A stretch of DNA of 64,000 nt from Planctomycetota bacterium. GTDB lineage: Bacteria > Planctomycetota > UBA1135. The DNA lies in contig JAJRZS010000008.1 in the NCBI GenBank assembly GCA_024275135.1, positions 1 to 64,000 on the forward strand, given 5' to 3'. The position numbers were made by a program, and so were the translations under genes. Under the pieces are notes generated by a model. It was not told the origin of the DNA. It did not search any database and saw nothing but the letters and a program-made list of their open reading frames with translations. Below are positions 25,721 to 34,158 of this stretch, in pieces (position 1 is the stretch's first letter; each line of letters opens with the position of its first letter).

Positions 25721-25721
25721 C

Positions 25722-26180
25722 CTAGTAGGAAAAACCGCCAGTATGCAAACTCAGCCCCATGAAAATCATGAGAAAACTGAGAAATGTGACGGTGTGGACA
25801 TGAGTGGCTGCCGAGCGCAAGGCGGAGGCGTCGCCAGCTTTTAGGCGCGGCATCACTCGAAGCTTCATGCTTAGGGCTAGCAGCAAAATTACCCCCAGCA
25901 AGATGACTTTACTAGCGATGTGATCCTGCGCCTCGGTCTGCCACAAAAACCAATCCGACATCGGCACATAACGCATAGCAATCATCGGCCCAGTGAGGAT
26001 TTGCACCAACAACGACGGCATTCCTAGTTTTTCAAAGGAACGCTCAAATTCCACCACAGCCAGTGGGTTTTGCTCCCGCTTGGCCTTGGGCAAGACCACC
26101 ACGGACAGAACCATGTGGCCGCCAAACCAGATGCAGGCTGCCAAGACATGGAGGAAAAGCAGTGTGGAGTGCAGATGCAT
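25722..26180 (-). CDS. CopD-domain membrane protein
   Basis: This 152-residue integral membrane protein has four predicted helices. The first carries LLFLHVLAACIWFGGHMVLS, where His11 and the W-x-G-G-H pattern match the CopD/copper-resistance D domain and related heme or metal-binding four-helix proteins. Further histidines occur at about 87, 126, 128 and 146. A role in copper or heme handling is inferred from the family only. It diverges from ftsH with an 81-base gap and precedes pstS on the same strand. Confidence 0.7.
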   Translation of the reverse strand: MHLHSTLLFLHVLAACIWFGGHMVLSVVVLPKAKREQNPLAVVEFERSFEKLGMPSLLVQILTGPMIAMRYVPMSDWFLWQTEAQDHIASKVILLGVILLLALSMKLRVMPRLKAGDASALRSAATHVHTVTFLSFLMIFMGLSLHTGGFSY

Positions 26181-26261
26181 GAGAAAGAAGGGCGTAGTGT
26201 ATCATGCGCACCTAGAGTGCCAAAACCCCAGCTACAGCCGGGGCGCCGCGCAATTTCTGTC

Positions 26262-28478
26262 ATGAACCCAGAACAACCAGAATCCAACCCGAATTCCGAG
26301 CAGCCTCCCAAACGCAATAGCGGTTTGTTCTTGCTCCTATTCGTCGCGTTGCTTTTATCTCTCGCCTTTTTTGGCAGTAAGTCGCCCACCAAACCCATGA
26401 CCATGGATCAGCTGTGGGTGCAGCTTTATTCCGGCCAGGTCGAAAGCCTCACCACCAATGACGTGGGCAATGCTTTTAAGGTCAAACTGCAAGATGGCAC
26501 ATCCACGGTGGTGCCCGTGCCAGATGCCCGCACCACCTGGGAGGAAGTGCGACAGATTTTTGCCAAGGGCAACAGCATGGCGCCGTGGATCGCGCTGGAA
26601 GATTTCTTGCAGCAAATGAAAGACGGCAGCATCTCCCCATTAAAAGGATATCCCTTGCATATCCGGGAATTTATCGACCCCAAAGACGACACCAGCTCGG
26701 TAGTGGAACACCAGCGCTTTTTTGTCGACTACGCCGACGCCTCCGGCATGCACTATGCAGAGATTGAGGGCGCTGCTGGCGACGACAGCAGCTTCGATAT
26801 GGCCTCTTTGGTCGACGCCTTCCGCCAGGCCGATATTCCCTTGGCAGAAGGGCTCACTTTTGACGCCGCAGAGGGCCTGGCCACCGAGCAAACCAGTGGC
26901 TGGACTACCCTACTCCTTAGCTTTGGCCCCATTTTGTTGTTTTTGGTTTTGTTCTGGTTCCTGTTCATGCGCCAGATGAAAGGACAAGGTCAGGGGTTGC
27001 TCAGTTTTGGCAAGTCGCGTGCCACTGTTTACAACAAAGAAAACCGCACTGGTGTCACCTTTGATGATGTCGCCGGCATCGAGGAAGCGCTTGACGAAGT
27101 TTCCGAAATCACCGAGTTTTTGAAGTTCCCAGAGAAATTCACCCGTCTCGGCGGACGTATTCCTCGGGGGGTGATGCTGGTAGGCCCTCCCGGCACCGGC
27201 AAAACCCTATTGGCCAAAGCCATTGCAGGTGAAGCGGATGTGCCCTTCATTTCCATCAGCGGCTCTGACTTCGTCGAGATGTTTGTCGGCGTGGGGGCCA
27301 GCCGAGTACGCGATTTATTCGATGGCGCACGCAAGGAAGCGCCATGCATCATTTTCCTCGATGAAATCGATGCGGTTGGACGCAAGCGTGGCAGCGGCAT
27401 GGGCGGCGGCAACGATGAACGGGAACAAACCCTCAATGCCATTTTGGTCGAGATGGACGGCTTTAGTTCCGACGATCGCGTCATCGTCATCGCGGCCACC
27501 AACCGGCCCGATGTGTTAGATAGTGCGCTGCTGCGCCCGGGGCGTTTCGATCGTGAAATCGTCATTGATTTGCCCGACGTCAAAGGCCGAGAAAAGATTC
27601 TCAAAGTGCATACGCGTAACGTCAAAATCGATCCCAGTGTCGACCTTGGCGAAATCGCCCGTGGCACTCCGGGCTTTTCCGGCGCCGAACTTGCTGCCCT
27701 CACCAACGAAGCCGCTATTTTGGCGGCGATGCGCGAACATCTTTGGGTCACCCAAGATGATTTGGAAGAGGCCCGCGACAAGGTGCGCTTTGGACGGCAA
27801 AAGAAATCCCATGTCATGGAGGAAGACGACAAACGCATTACCGCCTACCACGAGGCCGGCCATGCGGTGGTCAACGCGTTCATGAAGCACACCGATCCCG
27901 TGCACAAAATCACCATCATTCCGCGTGGCATGGCCTTGGGCGCCACTATGTTCCTGCCAGAAAAAGATCGTATGCACTGGTCGCGAAACCGGCTGCTCGA
28001 TGAAATTTGCACGCTTTACGGTGGCCGCGTAGCCGAAGAAACCTTCTGCGAAGACATCACCACCGGTGCTTCCAACGACATCGAACGCGCCACCGAACTG
28101 GCTCGGCGGATGATTACGCATTGGGGCATGAGCAGTGAGCTAGGCCCCATCAACTTCGGCGAACGCCGCGGCAATGATTTCCTCGGCAACGAATTTGGTA
28201 TGGGGAAAGAGCATTCGCAGCAAACCGCCCAGCGTATTGATGATGAGGTCAGTCAAATCCTGGTGCAGCAGCACCAGCGGGCCGTCGGCATTTTGCAGGA
28301 ACATCGCGAACTGATGGAGCGCGTTGCGCAAGCTCTCATTCGCTACGAAAACATCACCAAGGAAGAGTTTCATCGTTTATTGGAAGGCGTCAGCGTGGAA
28401 GACTTGCATCCCCACGGCAAACCTCAAGACGGTGAGGAGCGTAAAACCCCGCCCCCGGTGCCCGAGATTGAGAGCTAA
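26262..28478 (+). CDS. ftsH: Membrane ATP-dependent zinc protease FtsH
   Basis: FtsH is a hexameric AAA+ metalloprotease that extracts and degrades membrane and regulatory proteins. The first helix is at about 21-38 and the second at about 215-237. Walker [19 protein letters not shown] is near residue 308, Walker B reads [15 protein letters not shown], and the SRH region is present ([20 protein letters not shown]). The zinc site HEAGH is at residue 530. The region between the two helices is about 175 residues, larger than the usual ~75, which makes the protein 738 residues long. The longer open frame upstream overlaps the divergent CopD gene; the ATG at 26262 starts the true N-terminus. Confidence 0.96.
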   Translation: MNPEQPESNPNSEQPPKRNSGLFLLLFVALLLSLAFFGSKSPTKPMTMDQLWVQLYSGQVESLTTNDVGNAFKVKLQDGTSTVVPVPDARTTWEEVRQIFAKGNSMAPWIALEDFLQQMKDGSISPLKGYPLHIREFIDPKDDTSSVVEHQRFFVDYADASGMHYAEIEGAAGDDSSFDMASLVDAFRQADIPLAEGLTFDAAEGLATEQTSGWTTLLLSFGPILLFLVLFWFLFMRQMKGQGQGLLSFGKSRATVYNKENRTGVTFDDVAGIEEALDEVSEITEFLKFPEKFTRLGGRIPRGVMLVGPPGTGKTLLAKAIAGEADVPFISISGSDFVEMFVGVGASRVRDLFDGARKEAPCIIFLDEIDAVGRKRGSGMGGGNDEREQTLNAILVEMDGFSSDDRVIVIAATNRPDVLDSALLRPGRFDREIVIDLPDVKGREKILKVHTRNVKIDPSVDLGEIARGTPGFSGAELAALTNEAAILAAMREHLWVTQDDLEEARDKVRFGRQKKSHVMEEDDKRITAYHEAGHAVVNAFMKHTDPVHKITIIPRGMALGATMFLPEKDRMHWSRNRLLDEICTLYGGRVAEETFCEDITTGASNDIERATELARRMITHWGMSSELGPINFGERRGNDFLGNEFGMGKEHSQQTAQRIDDEVSQILVQQHQRAVGILQEHRELMERVAQALIRYENITKEEFHRLLEGVSVEDLHPHGKPQDGEERKTPPPVPEIES

Positions 28479-28504
28479 GACTCCCCTCCAAGCCGCGCAG
28501 AGGT

Positions 28505-28510
28505 TAGACT
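28505..28510 (+). promoter_or_regulatory. Leaderless -10 box for folP
   Basis: TAGACT is followed by seven bases (GCCTCCT) and the folP ATG at 28518. No ribosome binding site fits between them. Confidence 0.5.
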
Positions 28511-28517
28511 GCCTCCT

Positions 28518-29660
28518 ATGCTGAAGCCGTGGGAGCTTCCTGGAGCCGATTCACCCCACCATGCCCTGCCTCTCGGCCATGGGCAGTGGCGGGCTCCTGC
28601 GCCAACTTCCTCCGCTGTACAAAGCGACCTGCAGAGCCTGGGCGTTGATTTTCTCGGCCTTTTGCCAGACGGAGCGGGACGCTATTCCATTCACCCTCAA
28701 TTTTCCCCACCCACCGATTGCGAACAAGCGCATCCGAGTAGAGAGAAGGAGCGCCCGCTGTGGATTGCAGCTCGCTTGGCCAGCGCCATACGCAGTTGGC
28801 AAAAGGCCTCTCCTGCACCAGGATTTTTTGGCATCCTCAACCTCAGCCCGGATTCTTTTTCGGACGGTGGCCAATTGGGTACCGGCGTCATGGGCCCACT
28901 TTATCATGCCCAGTGCCTCAAGGTGGACGGCTTCAACATTTTAGATTTAGGTGCCGAAAGTACACGCCCTGGTGCCCTGCCTGTCTCCCCCCAACAGCAA
29001 CTTCAAAAATTACTACCGGTCTTGGAGTCACTACTGCCTCTGCAGCTTGAGATCTCCATCGACACACGTTCCGCCGAGGTCGCGGAGCGGTGCTTGGATG
29101 CCGGTGCGCATTGGATAAACGACGTCTCTGGCTTGCAAGATCCGCAAATGGCCCCGCTGCTCGCCAGCGCCAACTGCCATACTGTGCTCATGCATATGCG
29201 CGGCACGCCCGAAACCATGCAACAACATTGCCAATACCAGCATGTGTTGGGCGAAGTGGCAGATGAGCTGATGCAAATTGCACAGCGCGCCTTGTCCGCA
29301 GGCCTTGCGCCCCATCAAATTGTGCTCGACCCAGGCATTGGTTTTGCCAAAACAGCCGAACAATCTCAACATCTTTTGGCCAACATTGGATCTTTGCGCG
29401 CACTCGGCTTTCCCTTACTCGTTGGCCCCTCCCGCAAATCTTTTATGGCCGATATTTTGCCTGGAAAAACGCCTGCTCAACGCGATGGCGGCACTGCAGG
29501 CGCAGCAGCCATTTGTGCCCAGCAGGGTGTGGATTTTTTGCGCCTGCACAAAGGCGGAAAAACCATCGACGCCTGCAAAGTAGCAGCAGCTTGCACCAGC
29601 CAACACCCTCCTTTTCCGGCTTTGCATCCCAGCCCAGCTCAGGAGGCGCAAGCAAACTAA
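28518..29660 (+). CDS. folP: Dihydropteroate synthase FolP with N-terminal extension
   Basis: FolP joins pABA to dihydropterin pyrophosphate in folate synthesis. The TIM-barrel starts at about residue 110 with FFGILNLSPDSFSDGG. It continues with DLGAESTRPGA, EISIDTRSAEVAERCLDAGA, WINDVSGL, VLMHMRGTPETMQ, IVLDPGIGFAKTAEQ and LLVGPSRKSF. The last strand has FLRLHKGGKTID where most enzymes have RVHDV. The first ~105 residues form a separate segment (VQSDLQSLGVDFLGLLPDG ...) like the N-terminal extension of deltaproteobacterial FolP. The product has 380 residues. It lies 39 bases after ftsH, and its stop overlaps the cdaA ATG. Confidence 0.93.
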   Translation: MLKPWELPGADSPHHALPLGHGQWRAPAPTSSAVQSDLQSLGVDFLGLLPDGAGRYSIHPQFSPPTDCEQAHPSREKERPLWIAARLASAIRSWQKASPAPGFFGILNLSPDSFSDGGQLGTGVMGPLYHAQCLKVDGFNILDLGAESTRPGALPVSPQQQLQKLLPVLESLLPLQLEISIDTRSAEVAERCLDAGAHWINDVSGLQDPQMAPLLASANCHTVLMHMRGTPETMQQHCQYQHVLGEVADELMQIAQRALSAGLAPHQIVLDPGIGFAKTAEQSQHLLANIGSLRALGFPLLVGPSRKSFMADILPGKTPAQRDGGTAGAAAICAQQGVDFLRLHKGGKTIDACKVAAACTSQHPPFPALHPSPAQEAQAN

Positions 29661-30493
29661 TGTTTTTTGGCCTCAGCGGTTTTCAATTCACTGACGCATT
29701 CGAGATCCTTCTCCTCAGTGCTGCCATCTACGGCATCCTGCGCTTTATTCGCAGCACCCGTGGAGTTGGCGTGTTGCGAGGCCTATTCACCTTCACCATT
29801 GCTGCCGTCGTCGCCGTCGCCCTACTTGACCGTTTCGCCCCAGGCGGGGTCGATGTCATCAAATATATCCTGGAAAAAGTCACCCCCTATTTTGCCTTAA
29901 TCGTGGTGATCCTCTTCCAGGAAGAATTGCGCCAGGGCATCAGCAAATTTGGCCAAAGTGGTCTCTTGCGTTTTGGCGGCAACACTGCCGAATCCCCTAC
30001 CGAGTTGGCCAAAATTGCCACCTCGGCCAAGCGCCTGGCCAATCAGCGCACTGGCGCCATCATCGCTTTTGAACGCGATGTGTCCCTAAAGCCCTTCAGT
30101 GATGGGGCGGTCAATCTTGATTTGCCCATCTCCTCCATCATGTTGGAAACCATATTCTTTGAAGGTGGTCCCTTGCACGACGGCGGAGTTATTGTCAAAG
30201 GCAAACGCATCACTGCTGCAAGTTGTGTATTTCCTCTTTCCAACAACCCCAGCATCGCCCGCCGTTTGGGCACCCGCCATCGCGCCGCTATCGGCCTCTC
30301 GGAACGCACCGACGCAGTGGTCTTGGTGGTGAGCGAAGAAACCGGAGAAATCAGTCTGGCTGCGGATGGAGAGCTTTACAAACCAGTTGCTCAGGACCAG
30401 TTGGAGAAAAAGCTCTCAGAGCTGCTGAAAACCGAATCTAAGGTGGCTGCTGAAATTCAAGAAAGCGGGGCTGCTGCGGAGGTGCAAGCGTGA
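29660..30493 (+). CDS. cdaA: Membrane diadenylate cyclase CdaA
   Basis: CdaA makes cyclic di-AMP from ATP. Three hydrophobic segments at the N-terminus (FEILLLSAAIYGILRFI, LFTFTIAAVVAVALLDRF, VTPYFALIVVILFQEELR) precede the DAC domain. Its motifs are PLHDGGVIV (Asp174; the common form is DGA) and GTRHRAAIGLSERTDAVVLVVSEETGEISLA. The product has 277 residues. The ATG overlaps the folP stop, and the end overlaps the GTG of cdaR. It forms the conserved cdaA-cdaR-glmM module. The Ala-to-Gly change in the DGA motif is small and probably tolerated. Confidence 0.93.
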   Translation: MFFGLSGFQFTDAFEILLLSAAIYGILRFIRSTRGVGVLRGLFTFTIAAVVAVALLDRFAPGGVDVIKYILEKVTPYFALIVVILFQEELRQGISKFGQSGLLRFGGNTAESPTELAKIATSAKRLANQRTGAIIAFERDVSLKPFSDGAVNLDLPISSIMLETIFFEGGPLHDGGVIVKGKRITAASCVFPLSNNPSIARRLGTRHRAAIGLSERTDAVVLVVSEETGEISLAADGELYKPVAQDQLEKKLSELLKTESKVAAEIQESGAAAEVQA

Positions 30494-31635
30494 ACCACAT
30501 CAAATCATTCTTTGTTGAAGATTGGCGCCGCAAACTGCTGGCTGTGGGCATTGCTTTCCTAATTTGGTCTTGGGTAGAAGGCCAAGTTGGCATGGATCGT
30601 GAGGTTTCCCTTACCCTGGTTCTAGCCGAGGGTGAGGTACGCACCCCACATGATTTTGAGTTGCTGGTGGAAGCACCGGAGGGTTGGGTGCTGACCGAAC
30701 CTGCAAGTGGCGAATCCGTCCCCATGAAACTCCATGGCTCCAGTTCGGAGTTGACGGATTTCACTACCCGCCAGTGCGCCGCCTCGATTAAGGTCAACCT
30801 CGATACCGCAGCAAATCAAGATCGCATTGATTTTCCCCTAACTCCGGAAAAACTGCAGTGGATGCGTCCGGGAGATGCCGCCTTTTTGTTGCGCGGCGTG
30901 CAGGGTGCACAGCCCTTGCAAAAACTCACTTTTGAGCGAATCGACCAAGCGGTCATCGTCCTCACCCACCGCGAAGTGCCCATCGAAGGAGAGCCGTCCC
31001 AAGCGCATGAAGCACAGCCAGAGAAAATGCGCTTCGAGCCTAGCCAGGTCACTCTCACTGGGCCTAAATTCGCAATGGAGCAGCTACGCAATCGCATTGA
31101 AGAAGCGCATTCCGCCAATGGCTCCATCGAGAATTCCGGTCTGCTTTCCCCGCTTACGATTGGCAGCAGTGTGCGCCAAGATATCCGCGATTCTCGGTCC
31201 TTGGCTCCGGACCTTCTCAAGCGTGGCATTCGTATGGATCCTCCCCGCGTCCTCGTCGAACTTCCCATACGCCTCAAAGATCCAACCACCCAAACCTGGC
31301 TGCCAGACACCAAAGATCTCATCATTCTGCCTGCGGATGACCAAGCCTCCAATGGCCCCTGGACCATCGAACCTTGGGTGCCTACGGAGTGGGTTGCTGA
31401 AATGCCCGATGTAGAATCCGACTTGGAATTAAACCGGCAATGGATTCGTGAACATATTGCGCTGCTTTTGCCGATGCATACCCTGACCGCCGACTCCCTC
31501 GACCGCGAGTCTCTACGCATTGAAGCACGTCTTTTCGGCCTCTCACCAGAAGATTTGCGCTTTTACCAGCAACACTTGCGCATCCACCCCCTGGTCGCGG
31601 ATTCCGCCACAGTTACCGTCACCCGAACCCCATGA
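30490..31635 (+). CDS. cdaR: YbbR-domain protein, CdaA regulator CdaR
   Basis: A GTG start overlaps the cdaA stop (GTGA). One N-terminal membrane helix (KLLAVGIAFLIWSWVEGQVG) is followed by tandem YbbR-type beta domains outside the membrane (for example MRFEPSQVTLTGPKFAMEQL and RMDPPRVLVELPIRL). YbbR proteins bind and regulate CdaA in Gram-positive bacteria; here the role is inferred from the conserved gene order. The product has 381 residues. The stop overlaps the glmM ATG. Confidence 0.88.
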   Translation: MNHIKSFFVEDWRRKLLAVGIAFLIWSWVEGQVGMDREVSLTLVLAEGEVRTPHDFELLVEAPEGWVLTEPASGESVPMKLHGSSSELTDFTTRQCAASIKVNLDTAANQDRIDFPLTPEKLQWMRPGDAAFLLRGVQGAQPLQKLTFERIDQAVIVLTHREVPIEGEPSQAHEAQPEKMRFEPSQVTLTGPKFAMEQLRNRIEEAHSANGSIENSGLLSPLTIGSSVRQDIRDSRSLAPDLLKRGIRMDPPRVLVELPIRLKDPTTQTWLPDTKDLIILPADDQASNGPWTIEPWVPTEWVAEMPDVESDLELNRQWIREHIALLLPMHTLTADSLDRESLRIEARLFGLSPEDLRFYQQHLRIHPLVADSATVTVTRTP

Positions 31636-32999
31636 AACCCAGCCTCTTCGGCACCGACGGCATCCGAGGCCAAGCCGGTACCTATCCCCTAATTCCAACA
31701 CTGCTGGAAAAGCTTGGTCTAGTGCTAGCAGCACGGATTCATCTCGATATGCCGGAAGACTCGGAGCAACGACCGCGGGTGCTCATTGGACATGACGGCA
31801 GAGAAAGTGGAGAAACTCTGGTTGCGGCGGTGGCTGCAGGGCTTACCCGCGGCGGCGTGGATGTCGACATCGTTGGTTTGGCTACCACCCCTTGTGTCGC
31901 CTACCTCACCTTTTCCGGCCCATTTCAGGCCGGGGTTGTTGTTTCGGCCTCGCATAACCCTGCTGCCGACAATGGCATCAAGCTGCTTGGGCGCAATGGC
32001 GCCAAGCTTGCGGAAGCCGTGGAGCAAGAATTGGAAATGGCCCTGCTGGCAGATGAATATCCAACCGCCGCCGCCCAAGCTGGTGAAACGCGCCGCACCA
32101 AAAACCTCATCACCGACTACATCACCTGGTTACGCTCGGAGGCCTTCCCCAACCTCGATCTCAGTGGGAAACGCATTTTGGTGGACTGCGCAAATGGTGC
32201 TGCTTCCAAAATGGCACCCCGCGTTTTGCATGCCTTTGGTGCCGAGGCAATCCCCATCTTCGATAAACCCGATGGTCTGAACATCAACCAAGATTGCGGA
32301 GCACTGCATCCAGAGGTGGCGGCTCAGGCGGTGGTCGCCAATGGCTGTGACCTAGGCCTCAGTCTGGATGGCGATGCCGACCGCGGGCTGTTGGTCGACA
32401 GCAGTGGGCGCGTTTTAGACGGCGATGTCCTGCTCGCTGGCTTAGGTGCTTCCATGCAAAGCCGAGGGGAATTGGCAGAGTCCACGGTGGTCGCCACCGT
32501 GATGAGCAATCTCGCTTTGGAGCAGTATCTGCAAGCTCATGGGGCCAAACTTTTGCGCACCCAGGTTGGCGACAAATATGTGGCTGCCGCCATGCGCGAA
32601 GGCGGCTACAGCCTAGGCGGCGAAAAGTCGGGGCATCTTCTCTTTGGCGAAGACCACGGCTTTCGCGGCGATGGTTTGTACACACTTTTGCGCGTGCTCC
32701 ACTGTTTAGCCCTAGACCAGCAAAAGCCCAGCGCATTTGCCTCCGACTACCGCGATTTGCCGCAACGACTACTAAACCTTAAAGTGCGCAAGCGAGTCCC
32801 CCTGCAGGAACTCCCCCATTTGTCCGCAGCCTGCGAAAAACTAGAGAAAGAGCTTGATGGCCAAGGACGTATCGTCGTGCGGTTTTCTGGCACCGAACTA
32901 CGACTGCGGCTCATGGTGGAAGCGCAAACCACTGAGCTTGTGGAAGAGAGCCTGGAAAAACTGCAGCAAGCCGTCGGCAAAGATCAAATCCTGGCCTGA
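31632..32999 (+). CDS. glmM: Phosphoglucosamine mutase GlmM
   Basis: GlmM converts glucosamine-6-phosphate to glucosamine-1-phosphate for peptidoglycan and LPS precursors. FGTDGIRGQAG begins the chain. The catalytic phosphoserine loop is VVVSASHNPAADNGIKLLG, the metal-binding loop SLDGDADRGLLVD, the sugar loop GGEKSGHLLFGEDHGFRGDG, and the phosphate-binding loop VVRFSGTELRLRLMVEA, with SGTE where the family usually has SGTEP. The product has 455 residues. Both ends overlap neighbours (ATGA with cdaR, TGATG with tsaB). Confidence 0.95.
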   Translation: MKPSLFGTDGIRGQAGTYPLIPTLLEKLGLVLAARIHLDMPEDSEQRPRVLIGHDGRESGETLVAAVAAGLTRGGVDVDIVGLATTPCVAYLTFSGPFQAGVVVSASHNPAADNGIKLLGRNGAKLAEAVEQELEMALLADEYPTAAAQAGETRRTKNLITDYITWLRSEAFPNLDLSGKRILVDCANGAASKMAPRVLHAFGAEAIPIFDKPDGLNINQDCGALHPEVAAQAVVANGCDLGLSLDGDADRGLLVDSSGRVLDGDVLLAGLGASMQSRGELAESTVVATVMSNLALEQYLQAHGAKLLRTQVGDKYVAAAMREGGYSLGGEKSGHLLFGEDHGFRGDGLYTLLRVLHCLALDQQKPSAFASDYRDLPQRLLNLKVRKRVPLQELPHLSAACEKLEKELDGQGRIVVRFSGTELRLRLMVEAQTTELVEESLEKLQQAVGKDQILA

Positions 33000-33646
33000 T
33001 GCTACTCGCACTGGAACTTTCCGGCGCCCGCAACACCCTCGCTCTCGGCACCGAAACGCAAATTTGGAGTGCAGATTTCAGCTCACAACGCGGAGTCGGC
33101 CTAATGGCTGCAATGCATAATCTTTTAGCTGAGCAGAAAATTGAAAAGTCGGATTTGCGTGGAATCCTCCTTGGCCTTGGCCCTGGTTCCTACACTGGAC
33201 TGCGCATTGCCTGCAGCGCGGGCATTATGTTGGGGTACTCGCTCCAGATTCCATGTTGCGGCTTGTGCTCCTTTGCTGCCGCCGCCTTTACCCATTGCCC
33301 ACCCGGCGAAAGCATTCACCTGGCGCTCAATGCCTACCGCCAACAGGTTTATCATGCATGCTATCGACGACAGGAAAGCGATTTGGAGGAACTCACCGCG
33401 CCTCATCTTTGCACACCGCAAGAAATTGCAGAACTTATCGGCAGCAATTGTTTTTTAGGGGAAAAAAAGTGGGCTCCTCAAGGGGTTGTCATTCAGCAAG
33501 ATTGCCAAGCTCATGCTGAAGATATCTTAACCTATGCCTTTTCCTTGGGCTTTCATGCAGACGGTGCGGGCTTTGAGAATGGCCTTCCCCCAGAGCCGCT
33601 TTATTTGCGACCAGCCGCCTTTCGCCCCAAAGACCGCATAGAATAA
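32999..33646 (+). CDS. tsaB: tRNA threonylcarbamoyladenosine protein TsaB
   Basis: TsaB is a non-catalytic partner of TsaD in t6A modification of ANN-decoding tRNAs. The N-terminal ASKHA fold is seen (LLALELSGARNTLALGT), followed by the signature LGLGPGSYTGLRIACSAGIMLGYS and the C-terminal EPLYLRP ending. The product has 215 residues. The ATG overlaps the glmM stop. It is followed by a terminator that serves the convergent histone gene and possibly this operon. Confidence 0.9.
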   Translation: MLLALELSGARNTLALGTETQIWSADFSSQRGVGLMAAMHNLLAEQKIEKSDLRGILLGLGPGSYTGLRIACSAGIMLGYSLQIPCCGLCSFAAAAFTHCPPGESIHLALNAYRQQVYHACYRRQESDLEELTAPHLCTPQEIAELIGSNCFLGEKKWAPQGVVIQQDCQAHAEDILTYAFSLGFHADGAGFENGLPPEPLYLRPAAFRPKDRIE

Positions 33647-33680
33647 TAAAAAAGGCACCCCCGCGAACGGAGGTGCCTGC
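33645..33680 (-). terminator. Terminator of the histone-like gene
   Basis: AGGCACCCCCG (33653-33663) and CGGAGGTGCCT (33668-33678) pair around a four-base loop that reads TTCG on the minus strand. T6 follows on the minus strand, next to the tsaB stop. It is oriented to end the histone-like gene. Confidence 0.88.
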
Positions 33681-33693
33681 AAGTGGCAAAGAC

Positions 33694-33987
33694 TTAGAGG
33701 TCTTGCGGACGCAGAGTTTTGCGACCGTTGGCAGAGGCGCGAGCTTCGGCAGCCTCGATAGCTTCCCGGACGTAGGCATCCAGAGCGCCGTAAAAATCGC
33801 CGGAAACGTTGCAGCTAACTACAGCGTTCTTGGTGCGGCTCTTGGAAATGATTAGCTCGGCGACTTTGCCTTTCTTTGCACCCTTTTTGGCGCCTCTCTT
33901 GGCAGCCTTCTTGGGAGCTTTTTTCGTAGCTTTCTTGGCGGCCTTTTTCGGCGCCTTTTTCTTTGCAGCTTTCTTACGTGCAGCCAT
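33694..33987 (-). CDS. Lysine-tailed bacterial histone-fold protein
   Basis: The 97-residue protein has two parts. Residues 1-40 are a tail of AAKK/APKK repeats with 18 lysines, like the C-terminal tail of histone H1. Residues 41-97 match the bacterial/archaeal histone fold: ELIISKS (short first helix), VSGDFYGALDAYVREAIEAA and EARASAN (long central helix), then GRKTLRPQDL, the loop and helix-3 start that is nearly the archaeal GRKT-x-x-x-DI ending. The fold is similar to DUF1931-type bacterial histones. A DNA-compacting or nucleoid role is inferred. The gene is monocistronic, facing tsaB, with its own strong terminator, which suggests high expression. Confidence 0.85.
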   Translation of the reverse strand: MAARKKAAKKKAPKKAAKKATKKAPKKAAKRGAKKGAKKGKVAELIISKSRTKNAVVSCNVSGDFYGALDAYVREAIEAAEARASANGRKTLRPQDL

Positions 33988-34158
33988 GGTTTTTTCTTTG
34001 GTTGTCCTCCGCTGAGTAGCGGTAAGGGAGGAAAGTAGTGAAAGGAGGGCGAATTCGCCGTTCCAGAAATGGATTGTGTCCGCAAAGTAGGAGTAAAGTC
34101 AATGCGGAAATGCCGAATTTAGGCGAGAAATCCAAATTCACAGCGATATCCTCTGTGG

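Noticed and set aside
25680-25721. PhoB box before pstS
   Set aside because: No CTGTCAT-type direct repeats were found; only the TTCTTGTG palindrome is present.
33880-33985. Short tandem repeats of AAG/GCC triplets as a DNA repeat array
   Set aside because: They are the codons of the lysine-rich histone tail and vary at third positions, so this is coding low complexity.
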